A stretch of 64,000 bases of DNA from Argentina anserina (Eukaryota; Streptophyta; Magnoliopsida; Rosales; Rosaceae). Positions within the stretch are counted from its first letter, which is position 1, and the number at the start of each line of letters is the position of its first letter. Below, piece by piece: positions 24,784 through 37,898 of the stretch. The translations under genes were made by a program, and so were the position numbers. Location of the stretch: positions 27,404,001-27,468,000 of the forward strand of contig NC_065876.1 of NCBI RefSeq assembly GCF_933775445.1, in the 5' to 3' direction. The notes beneath the pieces are model-generated. The model ran no database searches. It was given only the letters and a program-made list of their open reading frames with translations, and was not told the origin of the DNA.

Positions 24784-25860
24784 GGGGGTTTATTCATTCA
24801 TTATTTTGTTAGATTTTTTTGTATTTTAAAATTCTTTTGAAATATGATGGTATTCAATCAAGATTTTAAAAAATCTTTACAAATTTGATGGTATTCGATC
24901 ACGATTTTGAAAACTCCTTACAAATCTAATAGTATTGAAATGAGCAATGAATTTGAAAGATTTTAAGAGATGATTGATTTTGTAGGATTCTAAAGTGCTT
25001 TGAATACATACCAAACCTCTTCTGAAATCTAACCTTCATAGGTGAGATTTTGTTGTATTCTTTTTCTCTCTTTTTGAGTCACCTTGTTCCACCACAATAA
25101 CTCTATTCTCTTCAAGTTTCATCAATCATATGGTACCCAAATCTGCTTCCTTTGACCACTATCCTCTCAAAGACAAAATTTATGGTAAAAAACTTACTAT
25201 TTATTTGTCTTGGTTATTAGTTCAACTGAAAATGCATATATCAATTTTCTTTTAACTATCTTTCTATATGGTTCTTTACTATTGATTTACCAATCGGGTC
25301 TTGTTTAGTTTGTGAAGTTGATTCAATTTGAATTGATTTTACTTTCTAGGTCTTATGGAAAGATTAATTTTGAATTTGTTATATATTGTAATTTAGCTTT
25401 TGGTTTATAACTATGATGATTTAGCATCGGGTGTTTTCTATTTTGCCAATTGATATATGCCATAGTCATATACTCATATTAGCTTCCAATCAAAGAGAAG
25501 TCAGATAATGCCTCATATTCTATTTCAAATAAGAGAATGCCTTAAATTATGTTATGGTCTCTCAAAATAAGAGAAAGGTTGAGAAATTCACTATCTTCTT
25601 TAATCCGCATACATGGTTGCTCTCTAGTTTCACCACTACATGCCAGGTTGTGGATATGGCTCCCAAGAATTTAGAGGACACTTACATTTTCAAATGTACA
25701 TGAGAAAATCGGTTGAAATCCAAACAAATCTAGTCAACATGATGCGACAGAATCTGTTGAAGTCTATATAAAATTATAACAATCCGTGGAATTTGCCAAA
25801 ACTATAAGAATCCACAGAATATAAAAAATCAATTAAAATATAGATTGAATACACCCCCCC
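24784..25860. mobile_element. Harbinger-like non-autonomous DNA transposon
   Basis: The left end reads GGGGGTTTATTCATTC and the right end, on the other strand, GGGGGGGTGTATTCAATC, so the termini are inverted repeats. TAA flanks both sides (24781-24783 and 25861-25863), the 3-bp target duplication of PIF/Harbinger elements. The interior (1077 bp) is AT-rich without a transposase. Near the left end ATTTGATGGTATTCGATC-like phrases repeat (about 24842 and 24885). Not autonomous. Confidence 0.65.
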
Positions 25861-27965
25861 TAAGTTATGGCAGCGCCGATACAATGATGGATTACGTGTT
25901 TAACATGATATCAGAGCAAGTCTCTCTAGAGTTGAATACATCCCCTCTGTTGTGATATTCTAATGCTTCAATCAAGGATATGGAGTCAACAAGGGTACAT
26001 CTGATCAATTGCGAATTCCTAATATTTGAGTACCGCATTTGCTCCTTTAAATGATTAAAATATAAAACAGAACCTAATAGTAGAATCGTCTAATTTGGAT
26101 TAGTACATTTAACTGAGATTTGAGAACAAGAATCGTGTAAATGGAATGTGAATTGCATAGAAGTGCATTTCTCTCTTTCAATATTTTGGGCTGTTGCCTA
26201 AATGACAATATCAGATTTAAATAATCAGATGGCCCAACTTTAAGTAAAGGCCCAATGGTCTCAACTTTCAATACCCATCAAAAGACTCCGATTTGCTCGG
26301 CTAAATTTCGCAGCCAAGAACAAGAGTGAGAATCTCTTTATCTATTTCGTTGAAAGAAAATTTGACAATTCAACTTAGGGTGATTTCTGTGGATCTAGAA
26401 GCAGTATATTTTTTGCTGACCTAGTTAGATGCATGAAACACAACTGAAACATATTCTACTGTGCGTATGAATTTTAAACAATCTCAATGGTTAGGATGCA
26501 ATTGGAGGAATTCGAAGTAGTCGATCGGCCGGCCATGTTATTTGCCAAGTACGTGTCTATTTTATTGTCTTTTTCAAGATTTTGTGTCTTTTCTGCCCTT
26601 TGATAAATTGATACTTGATCAATAATTGTTAGAATTAGCTAAATGGATGGAGTTGGGGCATATCCAGGTCCCTTTTAATTAGTTTGTTGCAGAATGTTAT
26701 CATCACGATCTAAAATGTAAGGACTGCATGCGTCGAATAGGTGAGTGCCGGATCTCTTTCATCCTCCGATTATTTTGATCTCTATGAATTACAAGAAGAT
26801 AGTTGTTTAATTAGTTATTGAAAATTGTACAAGTTGAAAAATGAAATCATATGTGTTTTACATGAGGATTTTAGTAAAATGCTTGTAAGCGATCTGTGTT
26901 TGACAGATGCGCGCATCATGTAAGTTTAGTATTAGGGTTCCATAAACCCTAAGCGATCTGTGTTTAAACTGTTATTAGTACTTTGATATCAGGCTACGAA
27001 ATATATTAATGATAATTTTACTGCGACCTTACCCAAATATAGAGAATCAGTGTACGTGTCATATATTCAAGTGAAGTTGCTTAGGAAAGGCTCTAGGGAT
27101 ATATAATTTTTTTATGGAACTTGGGAAGAACCAATAAAAATAAAAGCCCTGTTATAATATCATAAGCTAGTTGCATGGATACAGCAGTAGCCTGCAGATA
27201 TAACTTATAGAGTTATAGGCTAAAAAAAAGGAAGCTAGAAGCCTAGAAAGGTGTTAATTGATGTTCAAATAAGCGGGGGAGCTAGGAAGAAGACTTCTCT
27301 GCTGAACCATATAGTGATTCTTGGCAAAATGGCAGATGAAAATTTATGATCATCAATAGGCTAAATAATACTAATAACTATAGAGCAGGAAAATACTATC
27401 GACAGTACGTATTCTTATGAGAACCTCAGTAAATTACATATGAAATGGAGCATAAACGAATCGAGTCTATGACTCCAATAAACGGCATCACCTGCTACTT
27501 ATATGTATAATTAAGTTCCCCTCCCCAGTACAAGAGAGTAGCTATGATATCTTCTACTGTAGAATATTTTGTGGAGAAATTAGTCCAGGCTTTTCGCGTA
27601 AGCCGTTGACTTTTGTTGAAGAGAAACCTGATCACAAAACTCGCTACTGCAGAAATTGCATTCGGATATAAAGTTCTACTTCAAGCTTGATCTATAAATT
27701 ACTACCAGTGTTCTATGTAACCACCCTGGCCTGCAGCTAGGTTTTCAACTGGCATTGGATGATTTGGATCAGTACGTCCAATTGATCCGGCAGGAAGAGG
27801 TTGCATCACTTGCATGTATTTGAAGATTGGATTGTTTTGAGTCTTTTGACTTTCAAGGAAATTAAAAAGGAGAAAGCTCATTCCCAAAACTTGCATTCTA
27901 AGCGTACCAGTGAATATTAGTTTACTTCCCCACTTATACCATCACACCCAGAAATGAGATGCTAT
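25861..27965. other. Intergenic, no recognised gene
   Basis: AT-rich. A 64-codon minus-strand ORF (27702-27896) begins with a hydrophobic stretch (VLGMSFLLF) and ends in a Pro/Gly-rich tail. It could be a small secreted peptide or a chance ORF; I recognise no family. A GATATCAGAGC sequence near 25907 resembles a copia primer site, but no LTR precedes it. Confidence 0.45.
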
Positions 27966-28184
27966 CACTACAGATAACATGAGCAACGGGCACATTCATA
28001 AGTGGCTAGTGGGTGTTGATGTGTGGCCAATTCCCAAAATCTCATAAAACCTCCCACAAATGTTATTATAATTAACAAACCACATTTATAGGGGCGTTTT
28101 GTGAGATTTTGGGGTTAGTCGCACTATCATCACTCACACTTGAGCAACATGTGAATGTACCCATTGCTAATGCCTTTTGTAGTG
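27966..28184. mobile_element. CACTA-type fold-back MITE
   Basis: It starts CACTACA and ends TGTAGTG, the termini of CACTA (EnSpm) transposons, with TAT on each side (27963-27965, 28185-28187) as the expected 3-bp duplication. Its two halves are imperfect inverted repeats almost from end to end (for example CATGAGCAACGGGCACATTC pairs with sequence near 28145-28165, and CCCAAAATCTCATAAAAC with sequence near 28096-28112), with a loop near 28063-28080. No coding capacity; it depends on a transposase elsewhere. Its RNA would form a long hairpin. Confidence 0.85.
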
Positions 28185-31100
28185 TATATCGAGCATGCAA
28201 TATACACATGAAGAACTGTAGAAGAGAACATTTCCCTCTTCAATTCTGCTTATATATGGCGTATTTATATCCTCAGCCAGTCGTCACCCAAAGCTTAGAA
28301 ACTCTCCTTCCTTTCCGACCACATACTTGAATAAGAGGGAATCGTGAAAAATTTTGGTGCATAATCACAAATACAGAATCGTATATGTCACGCGCATCTA
28401 TACGCATAGGAGAATATTATTTTCTCTTTCCATTAGATGATCACATAAACATGTGATTTTATGAAGACGAGGTGTGTGATTTAGTTCAGACAAAATATGC
28501 ATAATTGGATAGTATGTCAAACACATGGATTGTTTCATACAATCATACAGAAGAATACATGCATGTACATAACGTTAAAACAACGTTGAGATCGATATGT
28601 CACCTGATGCAAACAACATTATCCACTAGTTTGTTACGTTTGTCAATTCAATTATCTTAGGCCAACGCTATAACCTATGATGAAAACTACAAACTTCTAA
28701 GAGAATTCGATCCCTAATTCCATACAGAAATAAGTGGATACTGCTAATTGGAATGTCTTGTTAGGTCTGATCCCTATGCCATTGCATGTGAACCAGAACC
28801 CACAACAGGCTAGGGTTTCTGGTTTCCGATGAGATTGTATATGCTTGAAGCTGAAGATTACCCAGCTTTCAATGAGCATTGGATCACGTGACCACCTATT
28901 GTCGTCTTTACTTAAAGTGCACGTGCCATCCTTTCCGGAGATAAAACCTTTCACTTTCTCTCTACTCGATCGATTCGAATCAGCCTTGAGTCCCAAGCAT
29001 GCAGCTGATCCAAATAATCTCTAAATCTCTAAATCTCATGCAGCAGTTCTCTCACTTTTCAGCTTATACGTCTCATTTTTTTCCCCTGAATCCCAGATCC
29101 TCTTAGCCTTGAGTTCCAAGCTACGTGCGTACCCTCCCTTCTTCTCTCATTGCTCCTCATACTGATCTATCTAACCTATCATTCGATCTCTCGTCTTTCC
29201 TTTCTAAGATTCCAACGTAGAGAAGAAGTTGTATGAAAGTAGTGAACTTGCTAGTAAGGCTTAGAACTTTTATCAAAGTCTCACAAAAGAGGGAAAATAT
29301 TTGTCCTCTTTTCAGGGTAGTACATTTCTCCTATATGACTTTGGTTCTTGTTTAGTTTGTGAAATGCTATGTTTCGGAAAAGAAATTAAACCGAGAGGAC
29401 ATGTAACAGTTTTCGAAGGGCTCTTTAGATTTTTTAGAGGAGAAATAATATATTGAGTCGATATTCTGCGATCCGACAAATGATTGACAATAACAATACT
29501 TTGGTTAGAAAGATTTAAGTTTCAAAGTTGACTCGGATCGACGAACATGGAAATTAAACATTACTACTATGCATGTGAGCTGGATTCGATCAATATTTTC
29601 GAGATGATTTGGTATATGGATTAGGTAGGATTCTTCACTTCTATTTCTAGCAAGTTCTTTTTTGTTGCCAATTGGTTATGCTGTGTCTTGACTCTTGATA
29701 GAGATGTGCATGCGCTTATGCTTCAATTTTTATTCGAAAAGGCCAGCTGGGAAAATTTGGATTTTCCCCCAACCAAAATGGTTTCCCCAAGCTAGTCCTA
29801 CCACACACCAACCTTCACTTTAGGCCTTTTCATTTCTCTATGTTATCCTCCTTTAACATTTAACCATCGTGCCTGATGGACACACACTAAATCACTAATT
29901 ATCTTTCAGTTTAACCAGTAACAGGAAGCATTTATGTTCATATGAAAAATTTATACCAAAGATATCAATTAACCGTCTATTTCTGCGTACAACAATACAA
30001 ATGAGACATGCATCATTTGCATGATAGATGTAACAGATCGAAGTTATAGCTAGCACAGGAATATTTTCACTAGGATTGCTTGTGATTCAGGACATGTCAC
30101 AGGTGCAGCATATGGGCTCTTGGCTTATGTATGCAGTCAATATTCACGTGTGGAATTTAGATTGTGTCAATTTGAAGGCATATACATGGATACATACATT
30201 TTTGTTGGCCAAACAATAAGAAAACGTGCATCTGCTTTCAACCTCATCCTGCATTTTAATCAAACAGATTTATTATTCTATGCTCGAATCCAGTCATAGA
30301 TATTCCTCATGTTATCAACAGCTTGTATTAAACCCCTCATCATTCATTCCAATTAAATCTTGGAACATATTTTTTGGAATGTGACCGGAGGACTCCCTTA
30401 AATTAATGATGAGTATAGAGATGAATGCATGAGGGGAATTAGAAAATGAGAATCGAAGTAGTAGGGCCTCTGGTGCTACATAGTTGTAAACTTTGACTAC
30501 ATTGTTAGCTTTTAGTGTGGTCCGAATTCGAAAAAGAGTATGTGATTCGATCTCCAGGAATTTTAATACTTCTGCCCACTTTAAGCTGTCTTCCTCCAAT
30601 TTTGAACACAGTGACAAAATTGCCTGGTGTGTCGGCAAATAAAGCGTCTACATAATGTACTACTTGATTCATAACAAGAACAAGAAGAACACATTTTGCA
30701 ATGAGGTCTTTGTCATTTTATACATATCAGTTTTAGCTACAATGAGTACAATGTGATATGTTATGTTGTCACCTTGCCAATCTTGATCATTGATCGACTA
30801 AATAGTTCTTATTTCTGGTACGTGACCAATATGTTATATCTAAAGAATACTCATATTGTGTATCCTTGTTGCAGGGTCGAACACTACGTATGAGACCTGA
30901 CGGGTGCATTTAGTGTGTATGGTTTGCCGATGTGGTATTTTTCTTGCTGACCTTCACCTGATTTCTTATTAGTTGAATACCTAAATTGTCTGCAACGAGT
31001 ATATCAAAATTCTATTGCAGTTAATTTCTAATAACTCATTGGATCTTTAAGATATGACAACAATTCCTAAACCAACTATATAGAATTTGCTCCATCTATC

Positions 31101-32799
31101 ATTGCCTTTGCACATTTGACCAGTTAGGATTCAAGTACTTGTGGCTGGTTAAGTGTAGCACATCAATCATAAATAAGAATGTGTTGTATACTCATATATA
31201 TGTGTATTTATACGGTATATCATTCTTTTGGTGCCGTGGTAGAGTTCAATTGTCTGAGAATTGTGAGGTGGTTGTTGGGGGTTTAGAAGCTAAGCCGGCA
31301 CCGACTGGATTTCTGACATACGTCAACAGACATGATGTATCCAAATTCATTGACATATATTCTTGCAAATTATCTTCGAAAGCTGTTGCATATATTGGTC
31401 CTACAAACTGGTATATGTTTTTTCTCACTTTAAAATGGAAATCAAAATAACTAAAATAGGATCAACAATCGTCTCATTAAGTTGTATATGTGTATTGCTT
31501 GTTATTTTGCATATTAATTTTGGTCGTCTTTCACTTATTTCATGACAATATCGAGCACATAAACGGAAATGAAAATTAAAGTATGAAAATGGTGTATGTC
31601 CGATGTATAATATATACCATTAGAAACAAGATGATGTGACTAAAATAGTGAAATGAAAATTTTGTGATGCAAAATCTGAAGTTTCAGGTAATGGATCGAA
31701 TCCAATTGTCTTTATGCATAAAGAAGAACAAGGGCTTCACAAGCAGACAGAAAATAACTTCTACCAACCATGTTCTTTGCACAAGCACCAATTTATAAAT
31801 GCCCATCAAATGCAAGGTTTATCAAGTTGGTACACACGTAGTTCCATTGGTGGAGGTTGTTACGATTAATCTACTGGGCTAATCACACCATTTTTTTTCC
31901 TAAAGTTTTTTCAAGTTGAGGAAGACCTTTGATATCAAGTATCAACGATCTGATATGAGTATTATATGTTCCAATAGTGCCAGTATTATAAAAATATAAT
32001 TCATTATTCATATAATACTGAAAGTTTCATTACAGTTAGTTTAATCAATAATATTGTTGGTTTGGTGAATGGCCGCGTTTTATACATGGCACCCAGTAAG
32101 AGCCTTCCTCATGCAATCATGGTTATATATCTACCTGAGTTGGTGTATACCACAAGCTATTAATTTTGGTCAAGTATAACATTTGATATAACTAACAGCA
32201 AAGTATAACATAACATTTGATACTAATTCTACCTACAAAGTTTGAATGTGAGTAGAGGTACCCTTTTTCATTCATACTAAAATCAAATGTGTATTAGTTT
32301 GATCAAAATCTTAAAAGATGAAATACATTGCAAGAACAAATCAGAGGTGCAGTTCAATTGGGGCATGACTCATGAGTAGTTCTACATCTGTTAAATCAAG
32401 ATTTTCCAATTTGTCTCATACTTTGTAAGTATACAATTGGCTTTGACATTCATTGTTACATGTCATCTTGATTACTGACAGACCCAGGAGGTTGAGTAGT
32501 CTCTTTATCAATAATGTATTTTAATCATCAAGCATATCTCTTTCAGCTGAAAATTTTGAACAGTTTTGCTGCATCTTTTTTTTTTCTTTTCTTTTTTGAT
32601 CATCTCATATCAATTGGTCACAAGTATAAGATTGTATTGGAAATCCAGAAAACCAAAAGCCCTGCTAGAATTAACCTTTTTGTTATGCAAGTTAAATTTG
32701 TTTATAGTTTGACCCTACACTCTCTTGAGTACTCTCTTCCTAACAAAACCCCAAAAAGATAAAGTTGGTTTCTTGGAAGCCACTCTAGGAGCCTCTGAG
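28185..32799. other. Intergenic, no recognised gene
   Basis: AT-rich, with short unconvincing ORFs (28697-28996, 30315-30638, 31139-31450). A pyrimidine-rich stretch at about 29010-29200 holds two related phrases (CCTTGAGTCCCAAGC at 28985, CCTTGAGTTCCAAGC at 29107). No RNA gene was recognised. Confidence 0.5.
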
Positions 32800-32811
32800 T
32801 TTATATATAAA
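32800..32811 (+). promoter_or_regulatory. TATA box of the TTL gene
   Basis: TTTATATATAAA, about 300 bp upstream of the TTL start codon, implying a leader of about 270 nt. Confidence 0.55.
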
Positions 32812-33108
32812 CACTGTCCCTTTTGGATAATATGCTATCACATAAATAATCCTTCATGACCAAGCCATCTCTTTGATTACTTCACATCCTTCATATATAT
32901 TTACAGGTTCATTCAACTAGTTATCCTGAGCCATTCTTTCATTTCATTGTCATATTCTGCTACGGCACTATACACATTCTGCATATTATAATTGCTTGAT
33001 ATGATTTCTGATATCTCCATCTGTTTTCAAAATCATCATTAGCTCATCTATCAATCTTTTTCTATAAGTGTATATCTTCTGCAAGAGGCATCAGTAACTA
33101 AAAGAGCA

Positions 33109-36100
33109 ATGGCAGAGATGGCCAATTATAAGGTTGAGAATAATGACTTGCTTTGTGGTTTTCTATCTGGGATTTTTCAGTGCTCAAGAAAATCTCTTGT
33201 TCATTCATTACCCTCTAATATTAGCCAAAATCATTTGAAGGCACAAGAGAATGATGTTTCCAAGAATCCTAAGGAGTCCAAAGAAGTTTCTTTCGTCATC
33301 TCCACCATTTCGTCTAAGCCTTCTCCGAATCAAGAAGTGAAGCACACCAGAAAGCCAAGCTTGGAACATCCAAGGTCTCCTGTTACAGGTACTCACCAGA
33401 AGGTATTTCAAGGAAGAAGAAGCTCTGATGATGGAAGAAGCTCAACATCTTCCGATGGTTCTAGGCAACTCAAGGTGTTTGTGGCGCCGGAGGAGAATAA
33501 GATTCGAAGGGCATCTACTACTAGCTCGGTTGAGCTAAGTAGGAAGATCAATGATCACCATCAAGCCAATGAAAGCAAACCACTAGTCCGAGCCAGTTCA
33601 GGCAGTGTCATTCATTCAGGACAGTTTGGAAACTTGAGGCTGCAGCCTGGAATTTCGAGTCTGCTAACAAGCAGTAGTACTCCCAATTCCACACCGAAAT
33701 GTAAAGCTGCTGTGATGGGAAACATAGTGAAAAAGAATAGTGATGATCATGGAGTTATTAGTTCTGTGAATACATTAGACCCTGAGGCGTTAAAGTCAAT
33801 GGGAAATGACGCATACAAAGAGAACAGATTCGAAGAGGCCTTGGCGTTATATGATCGAGCAATTGCTTTGGATTCAACTAAGGCAGCTTATCACAGCAAC
33901 AAAAGTGCTGCTTTGATCTGTTTAGGCCGCCTTATTGAGGCAGTTTTTGAATGCAAAGAAGCCATCCATATTGAGCCTTCTTATTACAAAGCTCATTACC
34001 GACTAGCAACAGCATATCTCAGGTACTAAGAAGTTTATTCTGCTCTAAATTTTGTTGTGCAAGAGTTAAATAGTTGAACTTGTATGTAACTGTGTTTGTG
34101 ATTACTCTGCTGCAGACTAGGCGAAACAGAGAAAGCATTAGATCATTACAAACTTTCGTGTCCATATGCGTACTCGAAAGACATAGATGAATGCCAGGCT
34201 CTTCAAAAATGCCTCAGTAGATGCATTGAAGCTCAAAAATTACAGGAGTGGAATGTTTTGTTAAATGAGACCCAACTGGCAATTTCTTCAGGTGCCAATT
34301 CAGCTCCACAGGTTAGATTTTGTTTGGTCAACCCCTATGGTAGTTAACTAATTGGATTTATTACCTAAAAGTAATCTGATGGTGTTTACATTTGGCTAAT
34401 AATGATTATATAGGTCTTTGCTCTACAAGCTGAGGCCTTATTGAAGCTTCACAGACATGAAGATGCATATTCTACCTACCAGAACAGACCAAATTTCAGC
34501 ATTATTTTGTGCACTAAATTCTTTGGCATGGAAAACAGTGCTTATCTGTTAATGATTAATGCACAAGTTTACTTGGCTGCTGGCAGGTTAGTCACTATTA
34601 ATCTAATCTTCAATCACATATAAATAGACTTTGCAACCACCATTTGGGGTCACTGATGACTCCGCATTAGTGTTAATTACTTTTCGGCCGACTGTCTTTC
34701 TTATTGCAGTCAGATATATTAATTTACACTCCTAATATGAAAGATAAAACTCATCAAGTGTATTAATTTGGAATGAAAAATGATAAACTATGGTTGCAGA
34801 TAACAGTTTTGTCTGTTGCGAATATGTTAACGGAGTTATGGAATTACAGGTTTGAAGATGCAATGGCAGCAGCTCAACAGGCAGCAAGACTAAATCCTGG
34901 TCACAAGGAAATCGGCACGGTGGTGAAGAGGGCTAGAACTGTTGCATCTGCCCGATCGAGTGGTAACCTTCTCTTCAAGGCATCAAAATTCGCAGAAGCT
35001 AGTGTAGTGTATAGCCAAGGACTAGAGCAGGATCCGTACAACTCGGTTTTGCTATGCAATCGAGCAGCTTGTCGTTCTAAATTAGGCCAATATGAAAAGG
35101 CTGTTGAAGATTGCACTGCAGCCCTTAACCTGCAGCCCTGTTATAGCAAGGCTAGGCTGCGACGGGCTGATTGTAATGCCAAGGTGAATGTTAATTTCCT
35201 TTCACACATTTGTGCACAACATTTTTGTCACATTTCAACCTGTCACATGCTGGCGTGACAGATCAAAATATTTACAACGGTTCCATCTCAAACTTTATGC
35301 ATGTTTTTGTTTTATGGAATCAGTTAGAAAGGTGGGGAGCTTCAATTAAAGATTATGAGTTGCTAATAAGAAAAACTCCAGGAGATGAAGAAGTTGGGAA
35401 GGCTTTGTATGAAGCTCAAATGCAGCTGAAAAGACTACACGGTGAAGATACTGGGAACATGAAATTTGGATTAAATTTGATTTCCATTCCCAACAATGAG
35501 CGTTTCAGACACTATGTGACCTCTCCTGGTAAATCATTATTCATCTGTGAGCTCTACCTTACTTATTTGGACTCAAGAAAGACTAACTGTTTGAGTCGAT
35601 AACAGGGATGTCAGTGGTGCTCTTCTGTAGCAAATCTACACAGAAGCAAGTGTTCCAATCCCTGGAGCAAATCTGCAAAAGATTCCCCTCTGTCAACTTC
35701 CTCAAGGTTTGTAATTCATAAGAACTATAAACAACTTTCGGTGCAATAACTGTTTAAGCTGATTTACGAGAACTAATCAAAATAGTCTTGCATTTTATGT
35801 TACAAAGTTTATCAAATTTAGCCATACACCAGTTGTATTCTTGCTCAAATGCGTCGACAATTTGATAATCTTACAACAAATAGTGTCTGCCAGACATTAG
35901 AAGAAACGAAGTTTACAAAACTCTTGATGAGTACTAGGATTAAACATCATTTGCCTTATGTTCTGATGTGTTCATAAATTCAGGTGGAGGTAGAAGACCA
36001 CCCTTACTTGGCAAAACTGGAGGACGTGAGCACTATTCCAGCCTTCAAGATTTATAAAAATGGATCAAGGGTCAAAGAAATTCCAGGCAATCACCATGAA

Positions 36101-36145
36101 TTATTAGAAAGCTCAGTCAAATTATATAGCGGTTCAGGATTATAA
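33109..36145 (+). CDS. TTL: TPR repeat thioredoxin-like protein (TTL family)
   Basis: Seven exons: 33109-34022, 34116-34311, 34414-34586, 34850-35183, 35324-35528, 35606-35706 and 35984-36145. They sum to 2085 nt, or 694 residues, close to Arabidopsis TTL1. The first 220 residues are Ser/Lys-rich and likely disordered. TPR units follow (from GNDAYKENRFEEALALYDRA at about 231, continuing over the exon 1/2 junction) and again at about 470-585 (GNLLFKASKFAEASVVYSQG). The last 95 residues form a thioredoxin-like fold (VVLFCSKSTQKQVFQ, TIPAFKIYKNG) whose CxxC site is replaced by CSKS, so no redox catalysis is expected. TTL proteins are plant scaffolds in osmotic-stress, brassinosteroid and cellulose-synthase trafficking. 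All borders are GT-AG and the frame is intact, so it is probably functional. Confidence 0.95.
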
Positions 36146-37591
36146 ATCAAACAAAAACAGCACAAACAAGAACTGTGCATATTGTGCATATGCCATATGG
36201 GTGACCACAAAAGGAAAAGGCCTACGATCACCAATTGGGCCAATGGGAAGCAAATCAACGATCAACCCAATCATAGAAATAGAAAATCTCAATAATCTTT
36301 GTATCATATTTCCTTCATAATGTGTTTTTTAGGGCTTAGTAATCATGTTTAGTACTTGGAAGTGAGAATAGTTGACTTGTTATGAATGGTGTTTCAATTT
36401 TAGAAAATGAATTTTATGTGATTTTTTCTCAATTGTGCCGTTGTGCGGGTTGTGCCTGAGCAGAAGGATGTTGGACCTTTTATTGGGCCTACTCTCTTGA
36501 ACCGTCAACTACTATATTCACCCGGACAACGGTTTTCACTTTAGTTTCCTTTGCAGTTGTAACTTGTAACACCCTATCATGAATCTTATCTACATTCTAC
36601 CTTGCTTTGATAATGGCAAATACATTCATATGAAACAGAAATGAAACGAGGACCAAAAGGCAAAACTAATCAGATTTGGAAGTGAAACTTGTATTATCTT
36701 ATCATGATTAGAGGCATGTTATCACACCTTTATGTTTAATAGATACATGGGTTCCGCATCATCTAAAATAGATTGTTTACATGTATGATTTTAAATTACG
36801 ACCACATGTGTGGGTGTTCATTGAGAATATTGATCCCCTTAGAAAAATGATGACCTTGAATATGAGTTTACAAATATTTTGGGTTAATCCTTCTTATTTA
36901 TCTAAGACATAAATAAGTGAAAACACCTAACCAAATCGCCACTAACATAGTTACACATGGGAGCCTCCTAGAATTTTGGAGCAACTCTTGAACCTTGAGA
37001 CCTATTTCGAGTCGGCGGCGACGCATCACCTCTTAGATCATGGTGGGGTGCGGTTCAACCGTTCAACAAAGGCTTCGGTCAACGGGATGACGACTCTGAA
37101 GTGGAGGCACTATTCTTGGTTTCTCTGATTGTGGGTAAGTGGGTTTGAGTTGTTGCTGTTTGAAGTGGAGGGGACTGGATTTTGCTTCCGGCTTTAGTGC
37201 GACCGGGCTCGATTTTCAGCAGAGGTGTGAATCGGCTGATCTTGAACTTGAGGCAATGGTTCGAGTTCTTGTTAAGGCACCAAGTGTGGAGAGCGAAGCA
37301 GCCATACAACCACACTAGTTAAACATGCTTACAAATGGTTTGGACTAGAGATTAATACTTTATTACTATTATGTGATGTCACTAAAATTAACTCTGTTTT
37401 TTTTAGGAAACATGAAAAAGTATTGATTCCAATTAAGGTAAAAGATGAATTTTTCGGTTTGAAAGATATGTAAGATGCTATATCATCAATATAAAACCAC
37501 CATTCACTAGAAAAAAAGGCGATCTCTCTACTAAAAAACCTTCGTGATTAGGTTTCCACTTCCTCGAGCTCCCTCTTTCTCCCCATTTAAC
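36146..37591. other. Intergenic after TTL
   Basis: Includes the TTL 3' UTR. A GC-richer patch (36990-37310) has a minus-strand ORF of 78 codons that I do not recognise. Confidence 0.45.
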
Positions 37592-37890
37592 CAGCGGCAG
37601 AATCATGATTTGACGTTAGGGAGGGTCCATAATATAATCAGTAAATAATGATATTATTTAATACATGAATCTACAAGAAAATATAATATCAATAACATAT
37701 ATATAATAAAGAAAAATATCATAACTAATTGTAATTAGAGAAATAGTTTTTCACTTTATTAATATTGCATAAGCTTCTTTCATAGCTTAAAACATGATTA
37801 TGCATGATTATAATTGATGAATGCACGTAGAGTTTGAAAAAATAGAAGGGGTCCGAACCCCCTAAGAATAGCTAGACGTAGGTCCACCTG
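37592..37890. mobile_element. Short non-autonomous hAT-like element
   Basis: Begins CAGCGGCAG and ends CCACCTG. The flanking octamers are CATTTAAC (37584-37591) and CACTTAAC (37891-37898), matching at 7 of 8, as expected for an aged hAT target duplication. Subterminal stretches GGGAGGGTCC (left) and GGGGTCCGAACCCCC (right) are partly inverted. No transposase; 299 bp. Confidence 0.55.
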
Positions 37891-37898
37891 CACTTAAC

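Noticed and set aside
25890..25930. GATATCAGAGC resembling a copia primer-binding site
   Set aside because: No LTR end directly before it and no retroelement sequence after it.
28109..28330. 73-codon plus-strand ORF
   Set aside because: Its first third lies in the right arm of the CACTA MITE and the rest shows no family resemblance.
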